Assembly (NCBI RefSeq): GCF_002902945.1
Contig: NZ_CP026101.1
Coordinates: 1,798,001 to 1,862,000, forward strand
Reading direction: 5' to 3'
DNA length: 64,000 nt
Source of the DNA: Paraburkholderia caribensis
GTDB lineage: Bacteria; Pseudomonadota; Gammaproteobacteria; Burkholderiales; Burkholderiaceae
Below are positions 8,096-17,800 of the stretch, in pieces. The notes below the pieces were generated by a model, which was not told the origin of the DNA, did no database searches, and saw nothing but the letters and a program-made list of their open reading frames with translations. Each line of letters begins with the position of its first letter. Position 1 is the stretch's first letter. A program made the translations under genes and the position numbers.

Positions 8096-8324
8096 CTTTT
8101 TCCCTTCGTGGCGCGGCAACCGGCAACCTCAGATACGTGTATTGACTCCGGCTTGAAACCGGGTGCGAGAGCTTTATTCGAGTGAAGTATCTACCGAACT
8201 GGCGCAAACAGTAAAGGAGTGTAAGCGCCAAGGCTTTACGTCGTGCCACAGGCCGGGTAAATTTTGTAACTGACTGTTACGTGATAATTGGTGCAAACGT
8301 GCACCTCTCTCTAATCGCGCTAAG

Positions 8325-9059
8325 ATGCCGACCATGGAAACCAAAAACCCTTCGAAAATCCTCGTCGTCGATGACGACCCGCGTCTGCGCGATCTGTTGC
8401 GCCGCTACCTCGGCGAGCAGGGCTTCAACGTCTACGTTGCCGAGAACGCGCCCTCGATGAACAAGCTGTGGGTGCGCGAACGTTTCGACCTTCTGGTGCT
8501 CGACCTGATGCTGCCGGGCGAAGACGGCCTTTCCATCTGCCGGCGTCTGCGCGGCAGCAACGATCGCACGCCGATCATCATGCTCACCGCCAAGGGTGAG
8601 GATGTCGATCGCATCGTCGGGCTCGAAATGGGCGCTGACGACTACTTGCCCAAGCCGTTCAATCCGCGCGAACTGGTCGCGCGCATTCACGCGGTACTGC
8701 GCCGACAGTCGCCATCTGAATTGCCAGGCGCGCCGTCGGAGACATCGGAAGTCTTCGAGTTCGGCGAGTTCGCGCTGAACCTCGCAACGCGCACGCTCAC
8801 CAAGGCCGGCCAGGAAATCCCGCTGACCACGGGCGAGTTCTCGGTGCTCAAGGTGTTCGCGCGTCATCCGCGCCAGCCCCTGTCGCGCGAAAAGCTGATG
8901 GAACTCGCGCGGGGCCGTGAATACGAAGTGTTCGACCGCAGCCTGGACGTGCAGATTTCGCGTCTGCGCAAGCTGATCGAGCCGGACCCGGGCAGCCCGC
9001 GCTTCATCCAGACGGTCTGGGGTCTCGGATACGTGTTCATCCCCGACGGCGCAGCCTGA
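8325..9059 (+). CDS. ompR: OmpR-family response regulator
   Basis: 244 residues. The receiver domain (residues ~10-125) has the acidic pocket VVDDDPR and phosphoacceptor Asp60 in LLVLDLMLPGEDG, plus the conserved Lys in LPKPFNPREL. The C-terminal winged helix (~150-240) shows the OmpR pattern ending in SLDVQISRLRKLIE and TVWGLGYVF. An alternative in-frame ATG is at 8334; the METKNPSK start is common in relatives. It is followed 43 bp later by its sensor kinase. In Proteobacteria this pair responds to osmolarity and envelope conditions and controls porins; targets here are not visible. Confidence 0.93.
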   Translation: MPTMETKNPSKILVVDDDPRLRDLLRRYLGEQGFNVYVAENAPSMNKLWVRERFDLLVLDLMLPGEDGLSICRRLRGSNDRTPIIMLTAKGEDVDRIVGLEMGADDYLPKPFNPRELVARIHAVLRRQSPSELPGAPSETSEVFEFGEFALNLATRTLTKAGQEIPLTTGEFSVLKVFARHPRQPLSREKLMELARGREYEVFDRSLDVQISRLRKLIEPDPGSPRFIQTVWGLGYVFIPDGAA

Positions 9060-9102
9060 ATTTGCCGTTCCAGTTGTCTCTCTTCTGCCATAAGAAGGCC
9101 GC

Positions 9103-10452
9103 ATGCGGATCGACCGGCGCCTCCTGACGCTCGCGTTCGGCGGCCTGTTCTGGCGAACGTTCCTGCTGATCGCGCTGTTGATCGCGGTCAGCCTCGCCGC
9201 CTGGTTCCAGAGCTTCCGCGTGATCGAGCGCGAGCCGCGCGCACAACGCGTCGCGCTGCAGCTCGTCGCAATCGTCAAGCTCACGCGCACCGCACTCCTC
9301 TATTCCGATCCCGACCTGCGGCGCGCACTGCTGCAGGATCTGGAAAGCAATGAAGGCGTGCGCGTGTATCCGCGCGAAACCACCGACAAGTACAAGCTCC
9401 AGCCCGACGAATCGCTCAACCGCCTGATCGAGCATGACATTCGCGGGCGCCTCGGCGACGACACGATCATCGCGCAGTCGGTGAACGACATTCCCGGCGT
9501 CTGGATCAGTTTCAAGATCGACGACGACGATTACTGGGTGGCGCTCGATCGCGATCAGCTCGATAGCGTGACGGGCCTGCAATGGGCCGGCTGGGGTATT
9601 TTCGCGCTCGCGCTGTCGCTGTTCGGCGCGGCGTTCATTACCAGTCTCGTGAACCGGCCATTCGCGCGGCTCGCGATGGCGGCACGCAAGGTCGGCTCGG
9701 GCCAGGCGCCGGAGAAGCTGCCCGAACGCGGCATGGGCGTGGCGGCCGAAACCAACCGAAGCTTCAACCAGATGGTGCAGGACCTGGAGCAACTTGAAGC
9801 GGACCGCGCGCTGATGCTGGCGGGCATCTCGCACGACCTGCGCACGCCGCTTGCGCGTCTGCGTCTGGAAACGGAAATGAGCCCGTCCGACCAGGCGACC
9901 AAGGACGCGATGATCGACGACATCGAGCAGATGGACATGATCATTGGCCGCTTCCTGGATTACGCGCGCCCCGTGCAGCGGATGCCGGAACCCGTCGACC
10001 TTTCCGTGATCGCAGGGGAACTGGCTGCGCGCATGTCGAGCGAAGATGGCATGCGGCTGGTGACGCGGCTGGCGCCATCTGCCGTGATCGAGGCGGACGA
10101 GACGGATATCCGAAGAGTCGTGGGCAATCTGATCGAGAATGCGCGCAAGTACGGGCTGTCCGAGTCCGATGGCATCCCGCATGTGATTCTTGAGACGCGG
10201 GTGTCGCATTCGCGGGTCGAGTTGTCGGTGGTCGACGAAGGTCCAGGCATTCCCGAAGACCAGTTGGCGCTCGTCACCCGCCCCTTCTACCGCGTGAACT
10301 CGGCGCGCACGCAGGCCAACGGCACGGGGCTCGGCATGGCGATCGTGCAGCGGCTCGTCGGACGCTATCGGGGCGCGCTGAGGCTACGCAACCGCACGCC
10401 ATTGCCGGGGCTCGAAGTGACGATCGAGTTCCCGCTCGCCAAGAGCGTCTGA
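9103..10452 (+). CDS. envZ: EnvZ-like sensor histidine kinase
   Basis: 449 residues, inner membrane. A first transmembrane helix lies at about residues 13-36 (FWRTFLLIALLIAVSLAAWF), then a periplasmic domain. A second helix near 160-180 (GWGIFALALSLFGAAFITSLV) leads into HAMP, then the dimerisation and phosphotransfer domain with His244 in AGISHDLRTPLARLRLE. The ATPase domain has NLIENARKYG, DEGPGIP and GTGLGMAIV. It lies 43 bp after ompR on the same strand and is the natural partner that phosphorylates and dephosphorylates it. Confidence 0.93.
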   Translation: MRIDRRLLTLAFGGLFWRTFLLIALLIAVSLAAWFQSFRVIEREPRAQRVALQLVAIVKLTRTALLYSDPDLRRALLQDLESNEGVRVYPRETTDKYKLQPDESLNRLIEHDIRGRLGDDTIIAQSVNDIPGVWISFKIDDDDYWVALDRDQLDSVTGLQWAGWGIFALALSLFGAAFITSLVNRPFARLAMAARKVGSGQAPEKLPERGMGVAAETNRSFNQMVQDLEQLEADRALMLAGISHDLRTPLARLRLETEMSPSDQATKDAMIDDIEQMDMIIGRFLDYARPVQRMPEPVDLSVIAGELAARMSSEDGMRLVTRLAPSAVIEADETDIRRVVGNLIENARKYGLSESDGIPHVILETRVSHSRVELSVVDEGPGIPEDQLALVTRPFYRVNSARTQANGTGLGMAIVQRLVGRYRGALRLRNRTPLPGLEVTIEFPLAKSV

Positions 10453-10606
10453 AGCGGACAGGAAGCCGGCCGGAATTACCGGCTTCCGTTTCAGATTGCT
10501 GCATTCTTGTGCAATATTTTCCCGAATTTCGTGCGAGACAACCTAATTCCAGACTGCTCTATCGCCATATTTGAGAAAATCTATCTACCTATTTAGAAAA
10601 AAACTA

Positions 10607-10635
10607 TTGATGCGATTGATTAATAGAGTTATAGT
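10607..10635 (+). promoter_or_regulatory. sigma-70-type promoter of ahpC
   Basis: TTGATG (10607-10612), a 17-bp spacer, then TATAGT (10630-10635), in an AT-rich intergenic stretch 90 bp before ahpC. Immediately upstream, TTAG-N7-CTAT (10593-10607) resembles half of the OxyR pattern ATAG-N7-CTAT; the second half is not convincing. Confidence 0.6.
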
Positions 10636-10724
10636 CTCAAGCGTGTAACGTGTTCGTTACAGCCAGCAGGTAGTTTGAGCGGGTTGTTTTGAATCTCATT
10701 TGCCAATTCTCAAGGAGTCAGCGC

Positions 10725-11273
10725 ATGAAAACTGTGGGCGATAAAGTCGAAGCCTTTACCGTGACGGCTGCGAAGCCGGGTTTCAACAACCACGAAGAAA
10801 ACGGCGTATCGGCGTTCGAGGAAATCACGGAATCGTCGTTCCCGGGCAAGTGGAAGATCATCTATTTCTACCCGAAGGACTTCACGTTCGTCTGCCCGAC
10901 GGAAATCGTCGAGTTCGGCAAGCTGGCCAAGGACTTCGAAGAGCGCGACGCCGTCCTGCTGGGCGGCAGCGTCGACAACGAATTCGTCAAGCTCGCATGG
11001 CGCCGTGAACACAAGGACCTGAACAAGCTGAACCACTACGCGTTCGGCGACGTCAAGGGCGAGCTGATCGACCAGCTCGGCGTGCGCGACAAGGAAGCCG
11101 GCGTCGCACTGCGCGCCACGTTCATCGTCGATCCGGACAACACGATCCAGCACGTTTCGGTGAACAACCTGAACGTCGGCCGTAACCCGGAAGAAGTCCT
11201 GCGCATTCTGGACGGCCTGCAAACGGATGAGCTCTGCCCGTGCAACCGCGCAGTCGGCGGCGCGACGCTGTAA
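10725..11273 (+). CDS. ahpC: alkyl hydroperoxide reductase subunit C (peroxiredoxin)
   Basis: 182-residue peroxiredoxin that reduces hydrogen peroxide, alkyl peroxides and peroxynitrite in the cytoplasm. The peroxidatic Cys57 lies in FYPKDFTFVCPTE. The C-terminal pair Cys171/Cys173 (ELCPCNR) marks the AhpC/AhpE-AhpD type that is recycled by AhpD rather than AhpF. The ATG at 10725 follows an AAGGAG site, so an upstream in-frame start at 10689 is rejected. ahpD follows after a terminator, giving partial read-through or differential expression of the pair. Confidence 0.97.
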   Translation: MKTVGDKVEAFTVTAAKPGFNNHEENGVSAFEEITESSFPGKWKIIYFYPKDFTFVCPTEIVEFGKLAKDFEERDAVLLGGSVDNEFVKLAWRREHKDLNKLNHYAFGDVKGELIDQLGVRDKEAGVALRATFIVDPDNTIQHVSVNNLNVGRNPEEVLRILDGLQTDELCPCNRAVGGATL

Positions 11274-11287
11274 GGACTCGCAGCTGA

Positions 11288-11324
11288 AAGCCCGCTAAGC
11301 TTGAAAAGGCCAGCGGGCTTTTTT
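11288..11324 (+). terminator. terminator or attenuator between ahpC and ahpD
   Basis: Stem AAGCCCGCT (11288-11296) / AGCGGGCTT (11312-11320) followed by a T run. Because ahpD begins only 26 nt later with no obvious promoter of its own, it probably lowers ahpD expression relative to ahpC. Confidence 0.8.
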
Positions 11325-11349
11325 ATCGGCAATTTGATAGGAGATATCA

Positions 11350-11874
11350 ATGGAATTCATCTCAGCGATTAAAGAACTTATTCCTGATTACGCCAAAGAC
11401 ATTCGCCTCAATCTCGACGGCACGATTGCGCGCTCGTCGCTGCAAGGCACCGATGCCGTCGGCGTCGCGCTGGCCGCCGCGTTCGCCGCGAAGAGCCCGA
11501 AGATCATCGCCGCGATCCGCGACGCAGGCGTGCTGTCGCCGGAAGAAGTCAATGGCGCGCTGACGGCCGCTGCGCTGATGGGCATGAACAACGTCTGGTA
11601 TCCGTACGTCGAGATGACGGAAAACGCCGATCTGAAGTCGCAGCCGGCTGGCTTGCGGATGAACGCGTACGCGTCGCATGGCGGCGTCGACAAGCGCCGC
11701 TTCGAAATGTATGCGCTCGCCGCGTCGATCATCGGCAAGTGCCATTTCTGCGTGAAATCGCACTTCGACACGCTGATCAACGAAGGCATGAGCTCGACGC
11801 AACTGCGCGACGTCGGCCGTATCGCGGCGGTCGTCAATGCAGCCGCTCAAGTGATCGTGGCCGAAGGCAAGTAA
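11350..11874 (+). CDS. ahpD: alkylhydroperoxidase AhpD
   Basis: 174 residues, the usual AhpD length. The carboxymuconolactone-decarboxylase-type fold carries the redox motif Cys131-His-Phe-Cys134 (IIGKCHFCVKSHFD) with His138, the proton-relay arrangement of AhpD. It reduces oxidised AhpC, taking electrons in characterised systems from a dihydrolipoamide chain. The ribosome site AGGAG lies just before the ATG. Directly downstream of ahpC. Confidence 0.95.
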   Translation: MEFISAIKELIPDYAKDIRLNLDGTIARSSLQGTDAVGVALAAAFAAKSPKIIAAIRDAGVLSPEEVNGALTAAALMGMNNVWYPYVEMTENADLKSQPAGLRMNAYASHGGVDKRRFEMYALAASIIGKCHFCVKSHFDTLINEGMSSTQLRDVGRIAAVVNAAAQVIVAEGK

Positions 11875-11908
11875 GGCAAGTAAGCCGCGCGCACGCCGCG
11901 CCTGAAGC

Positions 11909-11938
11909 AAAACGCCACGCTTAGTGCGTGGCGTTTTT
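11909..11938. terminator. bidirectional terminator between ahpD and acyltransferase
   Basis: Twelve-base-pair stem AAAACGCCACGC / GCGTGGCGTTTT with a 5-nt loop, T-rich on the right and A-rich on the left. It can end both convergent transcripts. Confidence 0.85.
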
Positions 11939-11956
11939 GCTTGACCGGGGCAAAAG

Positions 11957-13144
11957 TCAGCGCGGTTGCGTCTGGCTGTGCAGGCAGCGCGCAGGCAAGC
12001 GCCGCGCGATCGCCGCCTCGAAAGGCTTCTTCAGTTCGAGCAGCCGCTTCTCGACCAGATGCCACGACAGATGCGCGAGCAGCACGGCAAGCGCGAATTG
12101 CAGCGTAAGCGCGCACAGCGTGTGAACCCACGTCGGTGCGGCGAACCAGGCGGGAGCGAAGCCGAGCTTCGACGGAATGAGGTTGTGAAACAGATAGAAG
12201 CCGTAGCTGATCGTGCCGAGATAGTCGAGCGGTTTGATTTCGAGCGCCGACACGACGATGCTGCCAGGGCTGTTTGCGATCCACGCGAACAGCGCGCAAA
12301 GCGAGAGCGCAAGGCCAATGTCGATCCACGCGGAACCGGCGGCTGAAAACGGTAAGGCCAAGGTGCTCCACACCGGCTGCGTTGCGAACACCAGCACGCC
12401 GAGCGCGCCGATGATGCCTGTTGAACAATGCCCCGCGGCTCGCGCAAGACCACGCTCGCGCCCCAACACCCCACACAGCCCGCCGAGCGCGAGCAGCGCG
12501 AAGTTCAACGGCGAGCATGCGTAGATCAGCGGTTCGCTGGCGTCGGCGGCATGCATCGCGAGATGACCGGCCACGCCCGTCAGCACGACGAGCGCGCACA
12601 CTGCCCGATGCCGCGACGCCGGCGTCAGCACCAGCAGAAATGGCGCGACCAGATAGAACTGCTGCTCGACGGCGAGGCTCCAGAAGTGCGACACCGTCCC
12701 CGGCCAGCCGTCCTTCACCACGCCGATCCAGTAGTCGGACAGAAAGAAGTAATGCCACGCGAGACCGAGATCGACATCGCGCTGATAGAACAGCGCATGC
12801 GCGATCGTCAGTGCGAGCAGCAGCAAGTAGTAGATCGGGAAGATGCGCAATGCGCGCTTCATGAAGAACACGCACATCACGGCTTCGCGGCGCGCATTGC
12901 CCGCTTCGACACGCACGCGATTGCGATCCAGTTCTCCGATGATCAGAAAACCGCTGATGAGAAAGAAGATCCAGACGCCGAGCTTGCCGACGTCGACGGT
13001 TTCGACGTGCGCCTTGTGCGAGAGGAACACCAGCACGACAGCCAGCGCTCTCAGCCCGTTGAGCCCGCGCACATGTTCCTTCGCGTGCCCCGCATGTTTG
13101 ACGCGCGTGTCGACCGCCGTCATTGTCCGTCCGCTTGACTTCAT
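11957..13144 (-). CDS. membrane acyltransferase, acyltransferase_3 (OafA/YrhL-type) family
   Basis: 395 residues from an ATG at 13144 (another in-frame ATG is at 13123; neither has a strong ribosome site). The family's opening is clear: LNGLRALAVVLVFLSHKAH with the conserved His, then LGVWIFFLISGFLI, followed by about ten hydrophobic segments. These integral membrane enzymes transfer acetyl or other acyl groups to sugars of lipopolysaccharide, exopolysaccharide or small molecules. The C-terminus is basic (RLPARCLHSQTQPR). No polysaccharide cluster is adjacent, so the acceptor cannot be predicted. Confidence 0.88.
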   Translation of the reverse strand: MKSSGRTMTAVDTRVKHAGHAKEHVRGLNGLRALAVVLVFLSHKAHVETVDVGKLGVWIFFLISGFLIIGELDRNRVRVEAGNARREAVMCVFFMKRALRIFPIYYLLLLALTIAHALFYQRDVDLGLAWHYFFLSDYWIGVVKDGWPGTVSHFWSLAVEQQFYLVAPFLLVLTPASRHRAVCALVVLTGVAGHLAMHAADASEPLIYACSPLNFALLALGGLCGVLGRERGLARAAGHCSTGIIGALGVLVFATQPVWSTLALPFSAAGSAWIDIGLALSLCALFAWIANSPGSIVVSALEIKPLDYLGTISYGFYLFHNLIPSKLGFAPAWFAAPTWVHTLCALTLQFALAVLLAHLSWHLVEKRLLELKKPFEAAIARRLPARCLHSQTQPR

Positions 13145-13310
13145 GCGGACCACTGTAAGCGGACAAATATCGACAAAAATGCGCGACCGCGCGTTTCGAT
13201 TTTTTTAATGCACGTTGTCGTCCGAAACCGGCAAATGATGCAGATTCACACTAAGACGCATACGCGGATCAGGCAAATCTGACCCGCTCCACAGAACGAC
13301 GCCGCAACGC

Positions 13311-13790
13311 TCAGGCGCGCAGCAACAGCGCGGCCGCTTGTGCTTCGATGCCCTCGCCCCGCCCCAGATAGCCGAGCTTTTCGTTGGTCTTCGCCTTCAC
13401 GTTGACGCGCTCGATGGGCAGATTCAGATCTTCGGCGATATTCGCGCGCATCCCGTCGATATGCGGCGCGAGTTTCGGCGCCTGTGCAATCACCGTGCTG
13501 TCTACGTTCTGAATCGTGAAGCCCGCCTTCGCGATGCGCGCCGCGCATTCGCGCAGCAGCACGCGGCTGTTCGCGCCTTTGAACTCGGTTGCCGTATCCG
13601 GGAAATGACGGCCGATATCGCCGAGCGCGGCCGCGCCGAACAGCGCGTCGGTGATCGCGTGAAGCAGCACGTCGGCATCCGAGTGGCCGAGCAGCCCGCG
13701 CTCGTAAGGAATCGTCACGCCGCCGATGATGAGCGGGCGTCCCGGCACCAATGCGTGAACGTCGTAGCCTTGTCCGATTCTCAAATCCAT
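13311..13790 (-). CDS. ispF: 2-C-methyl-D-erythritol 2,4-cyclodiphosphate synthase
   Basis: 159-residue enzyme of the MEP isoprenoid pathway. Zinc ligands Asp10, His12 (GYDVHAL) and His44 (HSDADVLLHAITD) are intact, and the signature continues with ALGDIGRHFPDT. The ATG at 13790 gives the standard MDLRIGQGYDVH beginning, so the longer frame reaching 14117 is not coding. It lies downstream of ispD on the same strand with 94 bp between, forming the usual ispDF pair. Confidence 0.97.
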   Translation of the reverse strand: MDLRIGQGYDVHALVPGRPLIIGGVTIPYERGLLGHSDADVLLHAITDALFGAAALGDIGRHFPDTATEFKGANSRVLLRECAARIAKAGFTIQNVDSTVIAQAPKLAPHIDGMRANIAEDLNLPIERVNVKAKTNEKLGYLGRGEGIEAQAAALLLRA

Positions 13791-13884
13791 ATGCGTGGGG
13801 TTCCGTTGTTTCGTGAAAGCGTTGTGATGATGCTGAAGCCATGACGGCCGCGCGCCCGCCCCGAGGACGCAGGCGAGGCGCCCG

Positions 13885-14595
13885 TCAGCCCGGCGTGCCG
13901 CGCCCGAGTATCGCTTCGGCCAGATCGAAATCTTCCGGGTACGTGACCTTGAAATTGCGCAAGCTGCCTTGAACCAGTTTAGGCGCGTGACCCGACCATT
14001 CGATCGCGCTCGCTTCGTCGGTGAGATCGTGGCCGTCGCCTTGAGCGCGCAGAATCGCTTCGCGCAACATGCCGATGCGGAACATCTGCGGCGTCTGGGC
14101 CTGCCACAGGCCGTCACGCGGTTCAGTGTGATCGATGCGGTTGTCGGTATCGGGCGTCACGCGCTTGAGCGTGTCCGCGACGGGCAGCGCCATGATGCCG
14201 CCCACGGCGTCGTCCTTCAGCGTGCCGACCAGCGCGCGGATCAGCGCAGGCGTGATGCCGGGGCGGGCCGCGTCGTGCACCAGCACCCAGTCGTCGTCGC
14301 GCGCGCCGAACTCGGCGAGCGCATGCAGCCCGTTGAGCACGGAAGCCTGCCGCGATGCCCCGCCGCAGCGCCGCACGGCGAAGCGCAGGCCCGCGAAGCG
14401 GCGCGCGTCGAAATGCTGGTCGTCGGGCGCGATCACGACGAGCGTCTGCGCGAACTCGCTGCATGCGTCGAACGCGGCGAGCGAGTAATACAGCATGTCG
14501 CGTCCCGCGACGGTTCGATATTGCTTGGGCATCGGCGCGCCCGAACGGCTGCCGGTACCGGCGCAAGGAATCAGGGCAAAGAGGCGGGAAGTCAC
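13885..14595 (-). CDS. ispD: 2-C-methyl-D-erythritol 4-phosphate cytidylyltransferase
   Basis: 236 residues from a GTG at 14595 (VTSRLFALIPCAGTGSRSG). This enzyme makes CDP-methylerythritol from CTP, the third MEP-pathway step. The nucleotide-binding loop is PCAGTGSRSGAPMPKQY. Other family motifs seen are VLVHDAARPGI, DTLKRV, GLWQAQTPQMF and VTYPEDFDLAEAIL. A longer frame from 14667 lacks support. It is followed by ispF. Confidence 0.95.
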   Translation of the reverse strand: MTSRLFALIPCAGTGSRSGAPMPKQYRTVAGRDMLYYSLAAFDACSEFAQTLVVIAPDDQHFDARRFAGLRFAVRRCGGASRQASVLNGLHALAEFGARDDDWVLVHDAARPGITPALIRALVGTLKDDAVGGIMALPVADTLKRVTPDTDNRIDHTEPRDGLWQAQTPQMFRIGMLREAILRAQGDGHDLTDEASAIEWSGHAPKLVQGSLRNFKVTYPEDFDLAEAILGRGTPG

Positions 14596-14692
14596 GGAAC
14601 GGACGCGTTGCAGGTGAAAGTGAAGGACGGATTTTATAATAGGTCTTCGGCACGCATGCCCCAGCACGCGTAAACTTGCCGGTCACGCACCG

Positions 14693-14887
14693 TCAGCGAC
14701 GCGCCCACGAGGCGCCCGCTGGGCGTTTGCATTGATTCCCGTGTTGCGGGCAGGCGGGGTTGTCAGCCGCTTGCAGCACCGCCCAGCATGAGTTGCAGCA
14801 CCATTTACCGTCATTCGTTTGCAGTCGATCGTTGAACCGCTGTTCATTGGCGTCACCCAAAGGCCGTTTCCCTTTTATGCCCGACAT
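14693..14887 (-). CDS. possible small zinc-ribbon-like protein overlapping the mfd start
   Basis: A 64-residue frame from an ATG at 14887, antisense to the first 11 bp of mfd. It contains DGKWCCNSCWAVL, then ACPQHGNQC, a spacing of Cys pairs that could bind zinc. The amino-acid mix (Trp, Asn, Asp, Gln) is less Arg/Ala-biased than the shadow frames in this GC-rich DNA. The ribosome site is weak. It could equally be a chance frame, and I recognise no family. Confidence 0.4.
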   Translation of the reverse strand: MSGIKGKRPLGDANEQRFNDRLQTNDGKWCCNSCWAVLQAADNPACPQHGNQCKRPAGASWARR

Positions 14888-17800
14888 CGCCGCATCCACG
14901 CAGTCCTCCTCCTCAACGCCCGTCGCGCTGGTCAAGGCCGGCCAGCGTTTCGTGTTCGACGGCACGAACGGCTCGTCCGACGCGCTGCTGATCGCGCGCT
15001 ACCACCTCGCGTACAAGGCGCAGGTGCCGCTGCTGGCCGTCGTCTGCGCGAGCGCCGTCGATGCACAGCGGCTGTCGCAGGAACTCGCGTTTTTCGCGCC
15101 TGAGGCCCGGGTGCGCCTGCTGCCCGACTGGGAAACGCTGCCGTACGACTCGTTCTCGCCGCACCAGGATCTCGTCTCCGAGCGTCTCGCGACGCTGCAC
15201 GATCTCGGCGAAGCACGCTGCGACATCCTGCTCGTGCCGGCGACGACCGCCCTGTACCGGATGCCGCCCGCCTCCTTCATGGCCGCCTACACGTTCTCGT
15301 TCTCGCAGGGCGAGCGTCTCGACGAAGCAAAGCTGAAAGCGCAGCTGACGCTGGCCGGCTACGAGCACGTGAGCCAGGTCGTGCGGCCCGGCGAATACTG
15401 TGTGCGCGGCTCGCTGATCGACCTCTTTCCAATGGGCTCGCCGCTGCCGTACCGGATCGACCTGTTCGACGACCAGGTCGATTCGATCCGCGCGTTCGAT
15501 CCCGATTCGCAGCGCAGCCTCTACCCCGTGAAGGACGTGCGCCTGCTGCCCGGCCGCGAGTTTCCGTTCGACGAAGCCGCGCGCACCGCCTTTCGCAGCC
15601 GCTGGCGCGAGGTGTTCGAAGGCGATCCGAGCCGCGCGTCGATCTACAAGGACATCGGCAACGGCGTGCCGTCGGCGGGTATCGAATACTATCTGCCGCT
15701 GTTCTTCGAAGAGACGGCGACGCTCTTCCACTACCTGCCCGACGGCGCGCAACTCGCGTTCGTCGGCGATCTGGACGCCGCCATCCGGCGCTTCACCGCC
15801 GATACCAGGCAGCGCTACAACTTCCTGTCGCACGACCGCGACCGGCCAATCCTGGAGCCGCAGCGCCTGTTCCTGTCGGACGAAGATTTCTTCACGTTCG
15901 CCAAGCCGTTCGCGCGCCTGTCGTTGCCCGGCAACGCGGGCGGCGGCTGGGCCGTGCCGCTGCCCAATCTCGCGATCGACCGCCACGCCGACGATCCCGT
16001 CGCCGCCTTGCGCGCGTGGCTCGCGACGACGCCGAACCGCGTGCTGTTCGCGGCGGAATCGGCGGGCCGGCGCGAGACGATTGCGCAACTGCTCGCGGAC
16101 AACGCGCTGCGCCCCGCTTCCGTCGACAGCTACGGTGACTGGCTGACCTCCGACGCGCGCTTCGCGCTCGGCGTCGCGCCGCTCGCAAACGGCTTCGCGA
16201 TTCCGGGCGAAGGCGTCGCGATCCTCACCGAGACGGAACTGTACGGCCCGCTCGCAAGACGCACGGGACGCCGCCGCCAGGAACAGGCGAGCAATGTCGA
16301 TTCGATGGTGCGCGATCTGTCGGAGCTGAAGGTCGGCGACCCGGTCGTGCATTCGCAGCACGGTATTGGCCGCTACATGGGCCTCGTGACGATGGACCTC
16401 GGCGAAGGCGAAACCGAATTCCTGCACCTCGAATACCAGGGCGACAGCAAACTGTACGTGCCCGTCGCGCAGTTGCACGTGATCTCGCGTTACAGCGGCG
16501 CGGACCCGGAAAGCGCGCCGCTGCACGCGCTCGGTTCGGGCCAGTGGGAAAAGGCCAAGCGCAAGGCCGCGCAGCAGATCCGCGACACGGCGGCCGAACT
16601 GCTGAACCTCTATGCACGCCGCGCTGCGCGCGAAGGCCATGCGTTCGCGCTCGAACCGCGCGACTACGTGAAGTTCGCCGAGAGCTTCGGCTTCGAGGAA
16701 ACCCCCGACCAGGCGGCCGCCATTGCCGCCGTGATCGGCGACATGACGAGCGGCAAGCCGATGGACCGCCTCGTGTGCGGCGACGTCGGCTTCGGCAAGA
16801 CGGAAGTCGCGTTGCGCGCGGCGTTCATTGCGGTGATGGGCGGCAAACAGGTAGCGCTGCTCTCGCCCACCACACTGCTCGCCGAGCAGCACACGCAGAC
16901 CTTCACCGACCGCTTCTCCGACTGGCCCGTGCGGATTGCCGAACTGTCGCGCTTCAAGAGCACGAAGGAAGTGAGCGCGTCGATCCAGCAGATCAATGAA
17001 GGCAGCGTCGATATCGTGATCGGCACGCACAAGCTGCTGTCGTCGGATGTGCAGTTCAAGCGGCTGGGGCTGGTCATCATCGACGAGGAACACCGGTTTG
17101 GCGTGCGCCAGAAGGAAGCGCTGAAAGCGCTGCGCGCCGAAGTCGACGTGCTCACGCTCACCGCAACGCCGATTCCGCGCACGCTCGGCATGGCGTTGGA
17201 AGGCTTGCGCGATTTCTCGGTGATCGCGACGGCGCCGCAAAAGCGCCTCGCGATCAAGACCTTCGTGCGCCGCGAGGAAGACGGCGTGATCCGCGAAGCA
17301 ATGCTGCGCGAACTGAAGCGCGGCGGCCAGGTGTACTTCCTGCACAACGAAGTCGAGACGATCGAAAACCGCCGGCAGATGCTCGAAGCGCTGGTGCCCG
17401 AAGCGCGTATCGCGGTGGCGCACGGACAGATGCACGAGCGCGAACTGGAACGCGTGATGCGCGATTTCGTCGCGCAGCGCGCGAACGTGCTGCTATGCAC
17501 GACCATCATCGAAACGGGCATCGACGTGCCGAGCGCGAACACGATCCTGATTCACCGCGCGGACAAATTCGGTCTCGCGCAGCTGCATCAGCTGCGTGGC
17601 CGCGTTGGCCGCTCGCATCACCAGGCGTATTCGTATCTGCTGGTGCACGATCCGCAAGGGTTGACGAAGCAGGCACAACGGCGTCTCGAAGCGATTCAGC
17701 AGATGGAAGAACTCGGCGCGGGCTTCTATCTCGCGATGCACGACCTCGAAATTCGCGGCACGGGCGAAGTGCTCGGCGACAAGCAGTCGGGCGAGATTCA

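Noticed and set aside
11957..13166. Overlapping second open frame of 439 codons within the acyltransferase region
   Set aside because: Arg-rich frame-shifted shadow; the frame with the LSHKAH and FFLISGFLI motifs is the coding one.
13791..14117. Extended N-terminus of IspF
   Set aside because: The upstream 109 codons are an Arg/Ser-rich shadow of ispD; IspF begins at MDLRIGQGYDVH in known enzymes.
14913..17435. 840-codon open frame opposite mfd
   Set aside because: Antisense shadow: Arg/Val/Gln/His-biased translation and no recognisable motif, while the plus strand encodes every Mfd helicase motif.
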